Assembly: GCA_001462255.1 (NCBI GenBank)
Contig: LIUJ01000199.1
Coordinates: 1 to 13,384 of the forward strand
From: Fibrobacteria bacterium GUT77
GTDB taxonomy: Bacteria; Fibrobacterota; Chitinivibrionia; Chitinivibrionales; Chitinispirillaceae
DNA length: 13,384 nt
Direction: 5' to 3'
The number at the start of each line of letters is the position of its first letter. The first letter of the stretch is position 1. The position numbers were made by a program, and so were the translations under genes. This document shows positions 1 through 5,813 of the stretch, piece by piece. The notes below the pieces were generated by a model. The model worked only from the letters and a program-made list of their open reading frames with translations, did no database searches and was not told the DNA's origin.

Positions 1-354
1 GCGCCAATTGCCGGTGCCGCCGACAATCTGACCGGTGGCGCGGGAAATGGGCGAAATGGCGGCGATACCGGGTAGGTCGCGAATATGGTCGACGTCTTGT
101 ATGGTTAGCGTGCGACGTCCCTGAGCAACACGGACGCCCCCGCGGATATTCAGGTTGCCGGGGTGGACGGTGAGCACGTTGGTGCCCATTGACTCAATTT
201 GCTGACGAATATCAAGTTGCGCCCCCTCGCCGATGGAGACCATAACGACCACAGAAGCCACGCCGATGATGATGCCGAGCATGGTGAGCAAAGAGCGTAC
301 GCGGTTGCGGAGGATGCTCTTGCCGGCGGTCTTGACTAAACTGGTTACACGCAT
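1..354 (-). CDS. macB: MacB-type ABC transporter permease, N-terminal part
   Basis: Inner-membrane permease of a tripartite MacA/MacB-type export system; this is only its first 118 residues and the rest lies beyond the left edge. The reading frame opens with MRVTSLVKTAGKSILRNRVR, then a transmembrane helix (LLTMLGIIIGVASVVVMVSI) followed by GEGAQ and the start of the periplasmic MacB_PCD domain (about residues 45-118). This is the typical start of the permease family in which the ATPase is a separate protein, unlike E. coli MacB where the ATPase comes first. The ATG at 354 lies 3 nt after the macA stop, and the SD motif AGGAGG sits inside the macA end, so the two are translationally coupled. 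The exact substrate (macrolide, peptide, lipoprotein) cannot be read from the sequence. Confidence 0.9.
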   Translation of the reverse strand, partial: MRVTSLVKTAGKSILRNRVRSLLTMLGIIIGVASVVVMVSIGEGAQLDIRQQIESMGTNVLTVHPGNLNIRGGVRVAQGRRTLTIQDVDHIRDLPGIAAISPISRATGQIVGGTGNWR

Positions 355-357
355 TAA

Positions 358-1800
358 CTACCTCCTAGGAGGCGGTGGCGGCCCACCTTGCTGCACTAGG
401 GGATTGCTCCGTTTTTTATTATCCGACGGTTTTTTGTCCTTATCGCTTCTTACTTCACCGACGACGACTTTTAAACCCTCGGTTAAATCGTCTCTTCCGG
501 TAACGACCGTCGTTACGCCGTCGCTTAGGCCTATTTTTACGAATACGGGTTTGAATGCCCCGTTTCCGTCTAACGTCCACAGAATGCCGCGACTACCCAT
601 TACGTTGGTTTGCGGCCTCTTCCGCCCCTCGCCGTCACGCCGGTCACTAAGCGGAATCGGGCTTCGACTTCGCTCAGCCATCGAGCGGTCATTGATCGGA
701 TTCGGCGCGCCGCTGACCATCATCATCCCATCCCCACCGCGGTCACTGAGCGGAGTCGAAGTGTGGTCGCCGAGCGGAGTCGAGGCGCGTTCGTCCCCCG
801 CCGCTTTCCGCTCATCCATCATCTTCTTCAACATCTCCTGCGCCTCTTTGGGCGGTTGGAAGCGGAATACCGATGCCGGAACAGTCAGCGCGTCCACTTC
901 CCTCGCCTCCAAAAATTCCACGTTTGCCGTCATACCCGGCAGTAATGTCCCGTCATTATTATCGGCAAGTATCACAACCGTATAAGTAACGACGTTTTGC
1001 ACGACTTCCGGCTGTAACCTGACCTGGCTCACCACGCCCGCGTATTTCTTATCGGGATAAGCCTGTACGGAGAAGCGCACTTCTTGGGCGGCCTTGATTT
1101 TGCCGATGTCCGTCTCGTCCACCTGCGCCATGATCTTCATCTTCTTCAAGTCCTCGGCGATGACGAACAGCGTAGGCGCGCTTAGGCTCGCCGCGACCGT
1201 CTGGCCGACATCCACGGCGCGTTTGATTACCGTCCCCCGCACGGGCGAGCGGATCGTGGCGTAGCGCACGTTCTCCGAAGCCGTGGTGACGGCGGCCTTG
1301 GCCACCTGCAACGAGGCCTTCTGCGACAGGTAGTCGGTACGCGATTTGATGAAGTCCTGCTCCGAAATCAACCCCTTCTCGAAGAGCACCTCCCCGCGCT
1401 TGAACTCCTGCTCGCTCTGTAGGAACAGCGCTTCCGCCCTGGAATAGGAGGCCTGCGCCTCCGTCAACTTGCTGGTGAGCACGCTACGATCGATCTCCGC
1501 GATGATCTGCCCGGCTTTGACGGTGTCGTTGAAGTCGACCAACACCTTTTCAAGTGTGCCGGAGACCTGCGTCCCGACCTCCACTGAACCTACGGGATCG
1601 AGCGTGCCCGTGCTTATGATAACGCGCTCCACGGTGCCGCGTGAAACGGTGACCGTTTCATACTCCTTTGGGCGGTTGTCGACGGTATTTTTGTAGCGGT
1701 AGTAGCCGTACACGCCCCCGCCCGCCAATAAGAGGAGGATAACAACGGCAATTATAGCCTTGACGGCGGATCTTGATTTTGGTTTTGATTTGGATTCCAT
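358..1800 (-). CDS. macA: MacA-type periplasmic adaptor (HlyD/RND membrane fusion protein)
   Basis: Adaptor that links an inner-membrane ABC permease to an outer-membrane channel. The 480-residue product has a basic N-terminus and one membrane anchor (about residues 13-33), a barrel-sandwich half motif (GTLDPVGSVEVGTQVSGTL, 65-83), an alpha-helical hairpin (about 105-180), the second half motif (SPVRGTVIKRAVDVGQTV, 185-202) and a beta-barrel (about 222-300, ending LLPGMTANVEF). The family is usually near 370-400 residues. The excess is mostly a low-complexity linker at about 336-398 with repeated TPLSD-like peptides, and its DNA is a cluster of short repeats (separate entry). It is followed at once by the permease gene. 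No SD is obvious before the ATG at 1800. A MacA/HlyD family role is very likely; the exported substrate is unknown. Confidence 0.93.
   Translation of the reverse strand: MESKSKPKSRSAVKAIIAVVILLLLAGGGVYGYYRYKNTVDNRPKEYETVTVSRGTVERVIISTGTLDPVGSVEVGTQVSGTLEKVLVDFNDTVKAGQIIAEIDRSVLTSKLTEAQASYSRAEALFLQSEQEFKRGEVLFEKGLISEQDFIKSRTDYLSQKASLQVAKAAVTTASENVRYATIRSPVRGTVIKRAVDVGQTVAASLSAPTLFVIAEDLKKMKIMAQVDETDIGKIKAAQEVRFSVQAYPDKKYAGVVSQVRLQPEVVQNVVTYTVVILADNNDGTLLPGMTANVEFLEAREVDALTVPASVFRFQPPKEAQEMLKKMMDERKAAGDERASTPLGDHTSTPLSDRGGDGMMMVSGAPNPINDRSMAERSRSPIPLSDRRDGEGRKRPQTNVMGSRGILWTLDGNGAFKPVFVKIGLSDGVTTVVTGRDDLTEGLKVVVGEVRSDKDKKPSDNKKRSNPLVQQGGPPPPPRR
641..788. repeat. Cluster of REP-like short repeats inside macA
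   Basis: At least four degenerate copies of a roughly 20-bp unit, GGTCACTGAGCGGAGTCGAA, lie at about 642-661, 688-706, 742-761 and 766-785. One inverted copy (CTTCGACTTCGCTCAG, 662-677) lies between them, so facing copies can form hairpins. On the macA strand they are read in frame as TPLGD, TPLSD, PNPIND and PIPLSD. The same core occurs once more in a phage gene at 4100-4120 (21 bases identical to 768-788). I see no transposase nearby. This looks like a dispersed palindromic element that expanded a permissive linker. Confidence 0.75.
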
Positions 1801-2131
1801 AGCAAAGCCTATTACCTAATGTTATCAATCTATCAATAATAACTAATATAATAGATGGCTATAGGTCGGCGCAAGCGCCGCAACAAATAAATAAATGCCG
1901 CTATCATCGACACCGCCGCAAGCTTTATATTTGGAGATAAGTCAAAACGATGTAGAGTGCCGCTCGAATCCTTAGCCACAAAAAGTTCGTAGGGATTTGA
2001 ACCCCCGGCTTTAAATTGTATGCCGCCACGTCCTACGAGCGGGAAATGCCGAGGATGTTGACGGTGGACTGGGTCACGCGACAAGGGGATAAAAACGCGG
2101 TTTTTAAGCGAATTTCGCGGTTTTTAGAAAA
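1801..2131. other. Non-coding stretch between macA and the tRNA-Pro fragment
   Basis: About 330 bases with no gene I can support. The possible 83-codon minus-strand frame at 1833-2084 has no recognisable domain and runs through a tRNA T-arm-like sequence, so I do not call it. Visible structure: a perfect 6-bp stem with a 2-nt loop at 1867-1880 (CGGCGC-AA-GCGCCG), which has no T-run behind it on either strand; a second copy of tRNA T-arm sequence at 1991-2007; and two copies of CGCGGTTTTTA at 2097-2107 and 2117-2127. The AT-rich part at 1801-1860 probably carries the macA promoter, but I cannot pick out promoter elements. Confidence 0.5.
1991..2007 (-). repeat. Second T-arm-like copy, possible old att remnant
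   Basis: The 17 bases here are identical to 2141-2157, which form the T-arm of the tRNA-Pro fragment 150 bp to the right. Read on the minus strand it is CGGGGGTTCAAATCCCT. The following bases (ACGAAC) do not match the tRNA-Pro acceptor, and no D-arm or anticodon arm precedes it at the right distance. It may be a relic of another tRNA or of an earlier integration; chance similarity to a conserved T-arm is also possible. Confidence 0.35.
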
Positions 2132-2273
2132 TCGGAGTGGAGGGATTTGAACCCCCGACCACCTGAACCCCATTCAAAACGTACCCCGCGTAAGTCGTTG
2201 ATTTACAAGAGGTTCCGAAAAATAAAACCACTATAAAAACACTAAAAACCGCTATATGCCGTGCCATGTACAT
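2124..2273 (-). CDS. Possible small lipoprotein whose frame runs into the att site
   Basis: A 49-codon frame starting 5 nt after the endolysin stop. It begins MYMARHIAVFSVFIVVLFF and continues GTSC, giving a basic start, a hydrophobic core and a lipobox-like cysteine. The mature part KSTTYAGY is phage sequence; from about VLNGV onward the peptide is a translation of the tRNA-Pro half, and the stop lies just past the tRNA in host DNA. It could be a lysis or lipoprotein gene trimmed by integration, or an accidental frame. ATGs at 2273 and 2267 are both possible starts. No SD stands at the right distance. Confidence 0.4.
   Translation of the reverse strand: MYMARHIAVFSVFIVVLFFGTSCKSTTYAGYVLNGVQVVGGSNPSTPIF
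2132..2178 (-). other. 3' half of tRNA-Pro(GGG): putative prophage attachment site
   Basis: On the minus strand this reads as anticodon stem TTTGA, loop ATGGGGT (anticodon GGG), stem TCAGG, variable loop TGGTC, T-arm GGGGG-TTCAAAT-CCCTC, acceptor 3' strand CACTCCG and discriminator A. All spacings are those of a normal tRNA. The bases to the right, where the D-arm and the 5' acceptor strand CGGAGTG should be, do not fit, so only the 3' half is present. Tyrosine integrases commonly recombine in the anticodon or T loop of a tRNA gene and leave such a half copy at one end of the element. With host genes to the left and phage genes to the right, this half would be the original 3' end left beside the host. 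No integrase and no matching intact tRNA are in the window. Confidence 0.75.
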
Positions 2274-2278
2274 TTTTT

Positions 2279-2722
2279 CTACCAGTTTGCCATAAATTTC
2301 TCCGGCGTACCCCACTGTTTTTTCAGCGTCGCCGTACTGTTGCCCGGCATGAAGTCAACATCCTCGAAATGCGGGCTGTCTTTGTAACTCCGAAAGTCGC
2401 CGCCCCAAAATAGGCCAAGCGTTTTCCCGATTGCGCCTACCTTTTCAAAGAACCGGTCGTTGTTTTCGTATTCCCGCCCCTTAACGTCGCGGCAAACGTC
2501 AAACGCCACGCCCCACTGGTGGGGTGACAGATACCCATCGCCCCGCGCGTTCGTTACGATTCTCCCAGGCGTTGTGCGTCCCTGCGCGTAAAGCGCCTCC
2601 TGCTCCGCTTGAGTCCGTAGCGTTTCGGTTATTTTAACCGGCAACCCATCCGCCGCGCACAACTCCACCAAACGCTCCGCCTTGGCGCGTACTACCGGAT
2701 GTAACTTCTCTATTCCTCTCAT
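2279..2722 (-). CDS. Endolysin, peptidase M15 family (VanY/CwlK-like)
   Basis: Predicted zinc peptidase that cuts peptidoglycan stem peptides during host lysis. The 147 residues cover a whole M15 domain: an N-terminal helix, ITETLRTQAEQEALYAQG (31-48) as in phage L-Ala-D-Glu peptidases, the zinc motif SPHQWGVAFD with H68 and D75, and PHFE with the third ligand H118. There is no signal peptide and no separate wall-binding domain, so it would need a holin to reach the wall, and a holin gene is present. A strong SD (GGAAGGAGGGAT) precedes the ATG, which overlaps the stop of the 32-aa ORF upstream by 4 nt (ATGA). It closes the lysis cassette after holin and spanins. Confidence 0.9.
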   Translation of the reverse strand: MRGIEKLHPVVRAKAERLVELCAADGLPVKITETLRTQAEQEALYAQGRTTPGRIVTNARGDGYLSPHQWGVAFDVCRDVKGREYENNDRFFEKVGAIGKTLGLFWGGDFRSYKDSPHFEDVDFMPGNSTATLKKQWGTPEKFMANW

Positions 2723-2817
2723 CCCCTATCCCTCCTTCCGTATAATAGTGTCAACCCCGTCAACACGAGCGCAACGAGCGCCATGCCGATAAACTCGTTC
2801 ACAAAATCACTACTCAT
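2719..2817 (-). CDS. 32-aa single-span membrane protein of the lysis cassette
   Basis: Small ORF reading MSSDFVNEFIGMALVALVLT, then GLTLLYGRRDRG: an acidic start, one hydrophobic helix (about residues 10-26) and a basic tail, which suggests an N-out single-span inner-membrane protein. It has a clear SD (GGAGGG, 5 nt before the ATG), and its TGA overlaps the endolysin ATG, so translation of the two is coupled. It belongs to no family I recognise. Its place next to the endolysin suggests a small holin-like or antiholin-like role, but that is inference. Confidence 0.65.
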   Translation of the reverse strand: MSSDFVNEFIGMALVALVLTGLTLLYGRRDRG

Positions 2818-2885
2818 AACACCCTCCGTAAATATGTCCCCCCGATATTGCGCTTCTTTAGAGAGGCGTGGGGGGCAACGTTTCT
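2818..2885. other. Spacer with a long inverted C6/G6 pair
   Basis: A 68-bp gap between the 39-aa and 32-aa ORFs. CCCCCC at 2838-2843 can pair with GGGGGG at 2870-2875 across a 26-nt loop. This may be a weak RNA hairpin within the late transcript. It has no T-run and is not a convincing terminator. Confidence 0.25.
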
Positions 2886-3005
2886 TTATTTTCCGCCGCC
2901 TTCAGGCGCGTGCAATAAAGCCCTGTCCAAACCATCCGGCGCGCCACACACCTCAACGACTTTAGGACTTTCCCACGCATCGTACCAAATATCCCATGTT
3001 AGCAT
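2886..3005 (-). CDS. 39-aa ORF of unknown function
   Basis: Starts MLTWDIWYDAWESPKVVEVC one base after the stop of the Rz1-like gene, with a G-rich SD-like GGGGGA just before its ATG. No membrane segment or signal peptide and no family I recognise. It is counted because of the tight packing, the upstream purine run and its place in the cassette. It could also be an untranslated spacer. Confidence 0.45.
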   Translation of the reverse strand: MLTWDIWYDAWESPKVVEVCGAPDGLDRALLHAPEGGGK

Positions 3006-3006
3006 A

Positions 3007-3243
3007 TCATTCCCCCTTCGTACAAGTATGTAGTAACATCTCCAATTTCTCCGCGTACTCGCACAAATCGACAACGCCCATCACCGGATCGTCGTTGTAC
3101 CCCGGACGTGCCGGCACGGTAACGTTGCACCGCACGGGCACATACACGTCGCGATACTCGACCTTAGTCACCGTCCGCGGAGCGCAATTCAACCCCGTGG
3201 AAGCGACGAAGCACAACATCAATACTGTTGACCTTGTTTTCAT
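3007..3243 (-). CDS. Rz1-like outer-membrane spanin lipoprotein (o-spanin)
   Basis: 78 residues with a lipoprotein signal peptide: MKTRSTVLMLCFVASTGLNC, where the cysteine at residue 20 would be lipidated. The mature part begins APRTVTKVEYRDVYVPVRCN, a valine- and proline-containing stretch like that of other o-spanins, and is short enough to reach from the outer membrane to its partner. An o-spanin binds the inner-membrane spanin and fuses the two membranes in the last step of Gram-negative lysis. The first 80 nt overlap the end of the Rz-like gene in another frame, the classic Rz/Rz1 arrangement. AAAGGA stands about 8 nt before the ATG. The family call rests on architecture and overlap more than on close sequence similarity. 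Confidence 0.82.
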   Translation of the reverse strand: MKTRSTVLMLCFVASTGLNCAPRTVTKVEYRDVYVPVRCNVTVPARPGYNDDPVMGVVDLCEYAEKLEMLLHTCTKGE

Positions 3244-3550
3244 AACTCGAATCCTTTTCTATGCTACGGACAACCACCTCGCGTATCTCCGCGTACTTAG
3301 CCTCCGCTACCTTAATCAACCGGTCAATATAAACGGTATCAACTCTCACCGCGTCAATCGCCGCATTTTGCCTCTCAACCATAGCAATTGCCCCCCTCTC
3401 CCGTACCCCGCACTCGTTAAGCGCGAGCGTCAATCGCGATATCTCCGCGTCCTTACGGTACAGCTCGTTGATTATCTTTATGTACGCAAACGCCATAACA
3501 AGTATAACCGCGGCTATTATCGCCAACAATATCTTATTCGACATCCTCAT
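3164..3550 (-). CDS. Rz-like inner-membrane spanin (i-spanin)
   Basis: 128 residues: an N-terminal signal anchor (ILLAIIAAVILVMAFAYIKI, about 7-26) followed by a long charged helix-forming periplasmic part (EISRLTLALNECGVRERG, then about 55-115), as in Rz-type i-spanins. It would span the periplasm and pair with the Rz1-like lipoprotein encoded in another frame inside its own 3' end. Its start overlaps the end of the holin gene by 17 nt. ATG at 3550 and ATG at 3544 (MSNK) are both possible; an AGAAGGA-type SD lies about 11 nt before the first. Confidence 0.82.
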   Translation of the reverse strand: MRMSNKILLAIIAAVILVMAFAYIKIINELYRKDAEISRLTLALNECGVRERGAIAMVERQNAAIDAVRVDTVYIDRLIKVAEAKYAEIREVVVRSIEKDSSYENKVNSIDVVLRRFHGVELRSADGD

Positions 3551-4022
3551 GTTTTTTTCGTCCTTCTTTCTTTTGAGTTTTAGGATTATCGCCGCCGCCG
3601 CTATCGCCGCCGCCGTTGTTTATCTTCTCGCGCAACAACAATATCACCTTATCCAACACCGGTATATTTATCCCAATCACCCGCGAATGCTCAACAATAC
3701 TCAACAACTCGTTAACTATAAAGCATATTATCAAACCCTCCGCAATGAAATCTACGTGCAGCGCCAAGTCAAGATGATACCCGATAAACACAAGCGTCAC
3801 CATAAACCCTTTCTTGAACAACCCCTTAAGCCCCACGCGCGACGACACACGCGGCACACGCCCCGGCTTGGCCTTACGCCACAACAGCGGAATCGTCACC
3901 CCGCACACATAATCAAACATTATCAACACCACAAGCACAATCATCCGCTCCGATATCGCGCTCATCTGCGTAATAACGAAACCAAACACCGTAATAAATA
4001 GGGCAATGGCCTTGTTCGTCAT
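3534..4022 (-). CDS. Phage holin, holin_4 (TcdE-like) family
   Basis: Inner-membrane protein that opens the membrane to release the endolysin. The 162 residues show about four hydrophobic segments (4-22, 28-48, 71-90, 92-112) and family features: MFDYVCGV after the second segment, a basic loop ending LKKGF-like (GLFKKGFMVTL), and NELLSIVEHSRVIGINIP near the end. The C-terminus is a hydrophilic Gly/Asp/Lys-rich tail, common in holins. The start overlaps the stop of the coiled-coil gene by 4 nt (ATGA). The family is known mainly from Gram-positive phages, yet here it sits with Gram-negative spanins. Confidence 0.85.
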   Translation of the reverse strand: MTNKAIALFITVFGFVITQMSAISERMIVLVVLIMFDYVCGVTIPLLWRKAKPGRVPRVSSRVGLKGLFKKGFMVTLVFIGYHLDLALHVDFIAEGLIICFIVNELLSIVEHSRVIGINIPVLDKVILLLREKINNGGGDSGGGDNPKTQKKEGRKKHEDVE

Positions 4023-4300
4023 CTCACATCTTCTCCTTCTTTTATTTTGTCCAATTCGTCCGCGGTGTCCGCTTCGTCTTTATTTTCCTCCGCCCCGGCC
4101 GCCGAGCGGAGTCGAGGCGCAGCCGCCGCCGACTCCTCCGCCGACGTCAACAACTCCCGATAAGCCTTAATCTTACCCAACGTTTCCATCGCCAACGCCG
4201 TCTTCTCGTTCAACATCGCACGCAACCTCTCCATATTCTGTTTTGCCTCGTGCAATGCTGATACTTCCACATCCAACTTCTCCTTAATTACATCTACCAT
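4019..4300 (-). CDS. Small coiled-coil protein between fibre and holin
   Basis: 93 residues, mainly one predicted helix (about 3-58: VIKEKLDVEVSALHEAKQ onward) and then an Ala/Glu-rich acidic tail. Part of the tail (APRLRSAAGA) is encoded by a REP-like element at 4098-4120. It has the strongest SD in the region (AAAGGAGG, 5 nt before the ATG) and couples to the holin by ATGA. The position matches the XhlA slot of PBSX, a small haemolysin-like protein before the holin, but no C-terminal membrane helix is visible, so I do not transfer that name. Function unknown. Confidence 0.75.
   Translation of the reverse strand: MVDVIKEKLDVEVSALHEAKQNMERLRAMLNEKTALAMETLGKIKAYRELLTSAEESAAAAPRLRSAAGAEENKDEADTADELDKIKEGEDVR
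4098..4120. repeat. Single REP-like element inside a phage gene
   Basis: The core CCGAGCGGAGTCGAGGCGC is part of a 21-base exact match to 768-788 in macA. It lies in frame in the coiled-coil gene and adds the peptide PRLRSA without a stop. The same element in host and phage genes suggests it spread after integration or is common in the genome. Confidence 0.7.
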
Positions 4301-4332
4301 AACAACCTCCTTTTTTATTGTGTACCTATTTA

Positions 4333-5265
4333 TTAGTTCGAAACCCAGCCCGATCCACTACCCGGGTTGAGCCACGCTCTCGCTGCTCCGTTAGAAGTAG
4401 GATCGGTCCCTAAATAGGAAAAGGTCACTATGCCGGACGAGTTTACGCTTAGCGCCCAATAGTAGCTCGGGCCCCCAAAAACTAACCGGACGCATTCCAC
4501 GATCACACTATCTTTCGAGTGGATCGTCATGATATTCTTTTGCGTGGTATTAGCATTAGTATCGTTTGTTATATACGCATCATCACCATAGGGTTGGAAA
4601 TTAATCTTCGACTGGGTTCCCGTAAGGTTATACAGACGTAGCGCCCCTCGCAAGTGTATCAAAGCGGCCGCCGATATATCCACATCATTTTCGGATGTAA
4701 TGCGCATGGCATAGCTATCGGAGTAGATTCGGTTGGAATTAAAGTTTATAGTATTATCATTCATATTAATATCCCCCGTCATCGTCCCGCCGGTCAACGG
4801 CAGATATCCGCTCAAATCCACATCTCCGCCGTCACCGCCCCCGCCGCCGCCGGTAAATCCGCCATCCTCGAGGCTTTCCAAAAAGGCCTCTATGTTGGAT
4901 ATACGTGTGCTCAACGAACTATCCTCACTCGCCCGCGTAGACGCTTCGGAGTTTATGCGCGAGCTCAACGAACTATCCTCACTCGCCCGCGTAGACGCTT
5001 CGGAGTTTATGCGCGAGCTCAACGAACTATCCTCACTCGCCCGTGTCGCCGCTTCAGCGTTTATACGCCCGTCGAGGCGATTGACTTCCGTAGTAATGCG
5101 CGTATCGAGGCGTAAATCTTCCGCGTCGAGCAAGCCGAATTTCACGGCTATTTTTTCGAAGTTATAATTAAAATCGTCAACTTCGTAAATATCGGTTTGC
5201 CTCGGTAGCAACAAACCGTATTGCGCCGTAGTCGGCATATCGGGCACACTCGGCATAAAGCTCAT
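4333..5265 (-). CDS. Phage tail fibre / receptor-binding protein
   Basis: 310 residues at the end of the tail operon, the slot of XkdV-like fibres. The N-terminal 65 residues (YGLLLPRQTDIYEVDDFNYN) probably attach to the baseplate. Residues about 68-121 are repeats of an 18-residue unit (INSEASTRASEDSSLSSR) predicted to form a trimeric coiled coil. A glycine hinge (about 136-148) follows, then the common fibre motif GYLPLTGGTMTGDI, then a beta-rich C-terminal region (about 170-310) that would contact the target cell. It overlaps the XkdU-like gene by 4 nt. No dedicated fibre chaperone is visible. Target specificity cannot be read from the sequence. Confidence 0.87.
   Translation of the reverse strand: MSFMPSVPDMPTTAQYGLLLPRQTDIYEVDDFNYNFEKIAVKFGLLDAEDLRLDTRITTEVNRLDGRINAEAATRASEDSSLSSRINSEASTRASEDSSLSSRINSEASTRASEDSSLSTRISNIEAFLESLEDGGFTGGGGGGDGGDVDLSGYLPLTGGTMTGDINMNDNTINFNSNRIYSDSYAMRITSENDVDISAAALIHLRGALRLYNLTGTQSKINFQPYGDDAYITNDTNANTTQKNIMTIHSKDSVIVECVRLVFGGPSYYWALSVNSSGIVTFSYLGTDPTSNGAARAWLNPGSGSGWVSN
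4910..5071 (-). repeat. 54-bp tandem repeat in the tail fibre gene
   Basis: Units at 4910-4963 and 4964-5017 are identical. A third at 5018-5071 matches for its first half and then diverges. The unit length is a multiple of three, so copy gain or loss changes shaft length by 18 residues without a frameshift. Confidence 0.92.
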
Positions 5266-5813
5266 AGTACGTTCTCCTGCATTTGTTTATGGGTAAACAT
5301 ACGTAAATCGCCATGCGAATATATACGGGAATGGATATGTCCGTGTACGTTTTTATAATCTACGTATAACAGCATATTGGCCGGTATTATTAAACGTAAT
5401 GATGTACGCAATCCGCCTACTTTAAACTCCGGGGCGCGGACGTAAACGGTATAACGCGGGTAATCGACGCTTATATTGTAGTTGCCTATGCCTAATAACG
5501 CGTTTAAATGCTCGCGAAGGCCGTAGAGCGTAAATGTAAACGGCATATCGTGGTAAGTTAATAGCCTAAATCTTCTAAATTCTAAAGTTTCGTCCTCTCC
5601 GGGAACTATACCTAAAAACATCTCCCAGCGCGCTATAGCCTCCTCGTTAGCGGAAGGTATAAAACGATTATCCATTTCCAAACTAATATTAGGGTATAGC
5701 CCGAACTCGTCGGCATCGTCGCCGTATAATTGTATGTCCGCCGCCGAAAGTAGCAATTTGTACTCGCGGACGTCCCTTAAAAATCGGGGCAAATATTCTA
5801 TTAGCGGCATCAT
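5262..5813 (-). CDS. xkdU: Tail protein, YmfQ/XkdU (DUF2313) family
   Basis: 183 residues; a baseplate-to-fibre connector, analogous to P2 gpI and Mu gp48. Typical features: the start MMPLIEYLPRFLRDVREYK, then ARWEMFLGI and RRFRLLTY in the middle, and a C-terminal beta-rich domain. Length matches the family, usually near 180-200. Its ATG overlaps the stop of the baseplate J gene (ATGA), and its stop overlaps the fibre start in the same way, matching the XkdT-XkdU-XkdV order in PBSX. Confidence 0.87.
   Translation of the reverse strand: MMPLIEYLPRFLRDVREYKLLLSAADIQLYGDDADEFGLYPNISLEMDNRFIPSANEEAIARWEMFLGIVPGEDETLEFRRFRLLTYHDMPFTFTLYGLREHLNALLGIGNYNISVDYPRYTVYVRAPEFKVGGLRTSLRLIIPANMLLYVDYKNVHGHIHSRIYSHGDLRMFTHKQMQENVL

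Noticed and set aside
233..985. 250-codon plus-strand frame across the end of macA
   Set aside because: It runs opposite to a well-supported MacA frame, has Ser/Pro/Leu-rich shadow composition and has no domain.
1867..1880. Intrinsic terminator at the CGGCGC-AA-GCGCCG hairpin
   Set aside because: No T-run follows on either strand.
1991..2007. Complete second tRNA gene
   Set aside because: Only the T-arm matches. A possible 7-bp stem around it encloses just 39 nt, far too short for a tRNA.
1833..2084. 83-codon minus-strand frame between macA and the att site
   Set aside because: No SD or recognisable domain, and its middle is a translated T-arm-like sequence. A C-terminal hydrophobic run alone is not enough.
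4910..5071. Direct repeats as a CRISPR array
   Set aside because: Units abut with no spacers and lie in frame inside a fibre gene. The 42-bp repeats at 12558-12641 likewise have no spacers.
4654..5167. Long plus-strand frames with repeated peptides opposite the fibre gene
   Set aside because: They are antisense shadows of the 54-bp repeats in the fibre gene. The minus-strand frame has the fibre motifs and coupled neighbours.
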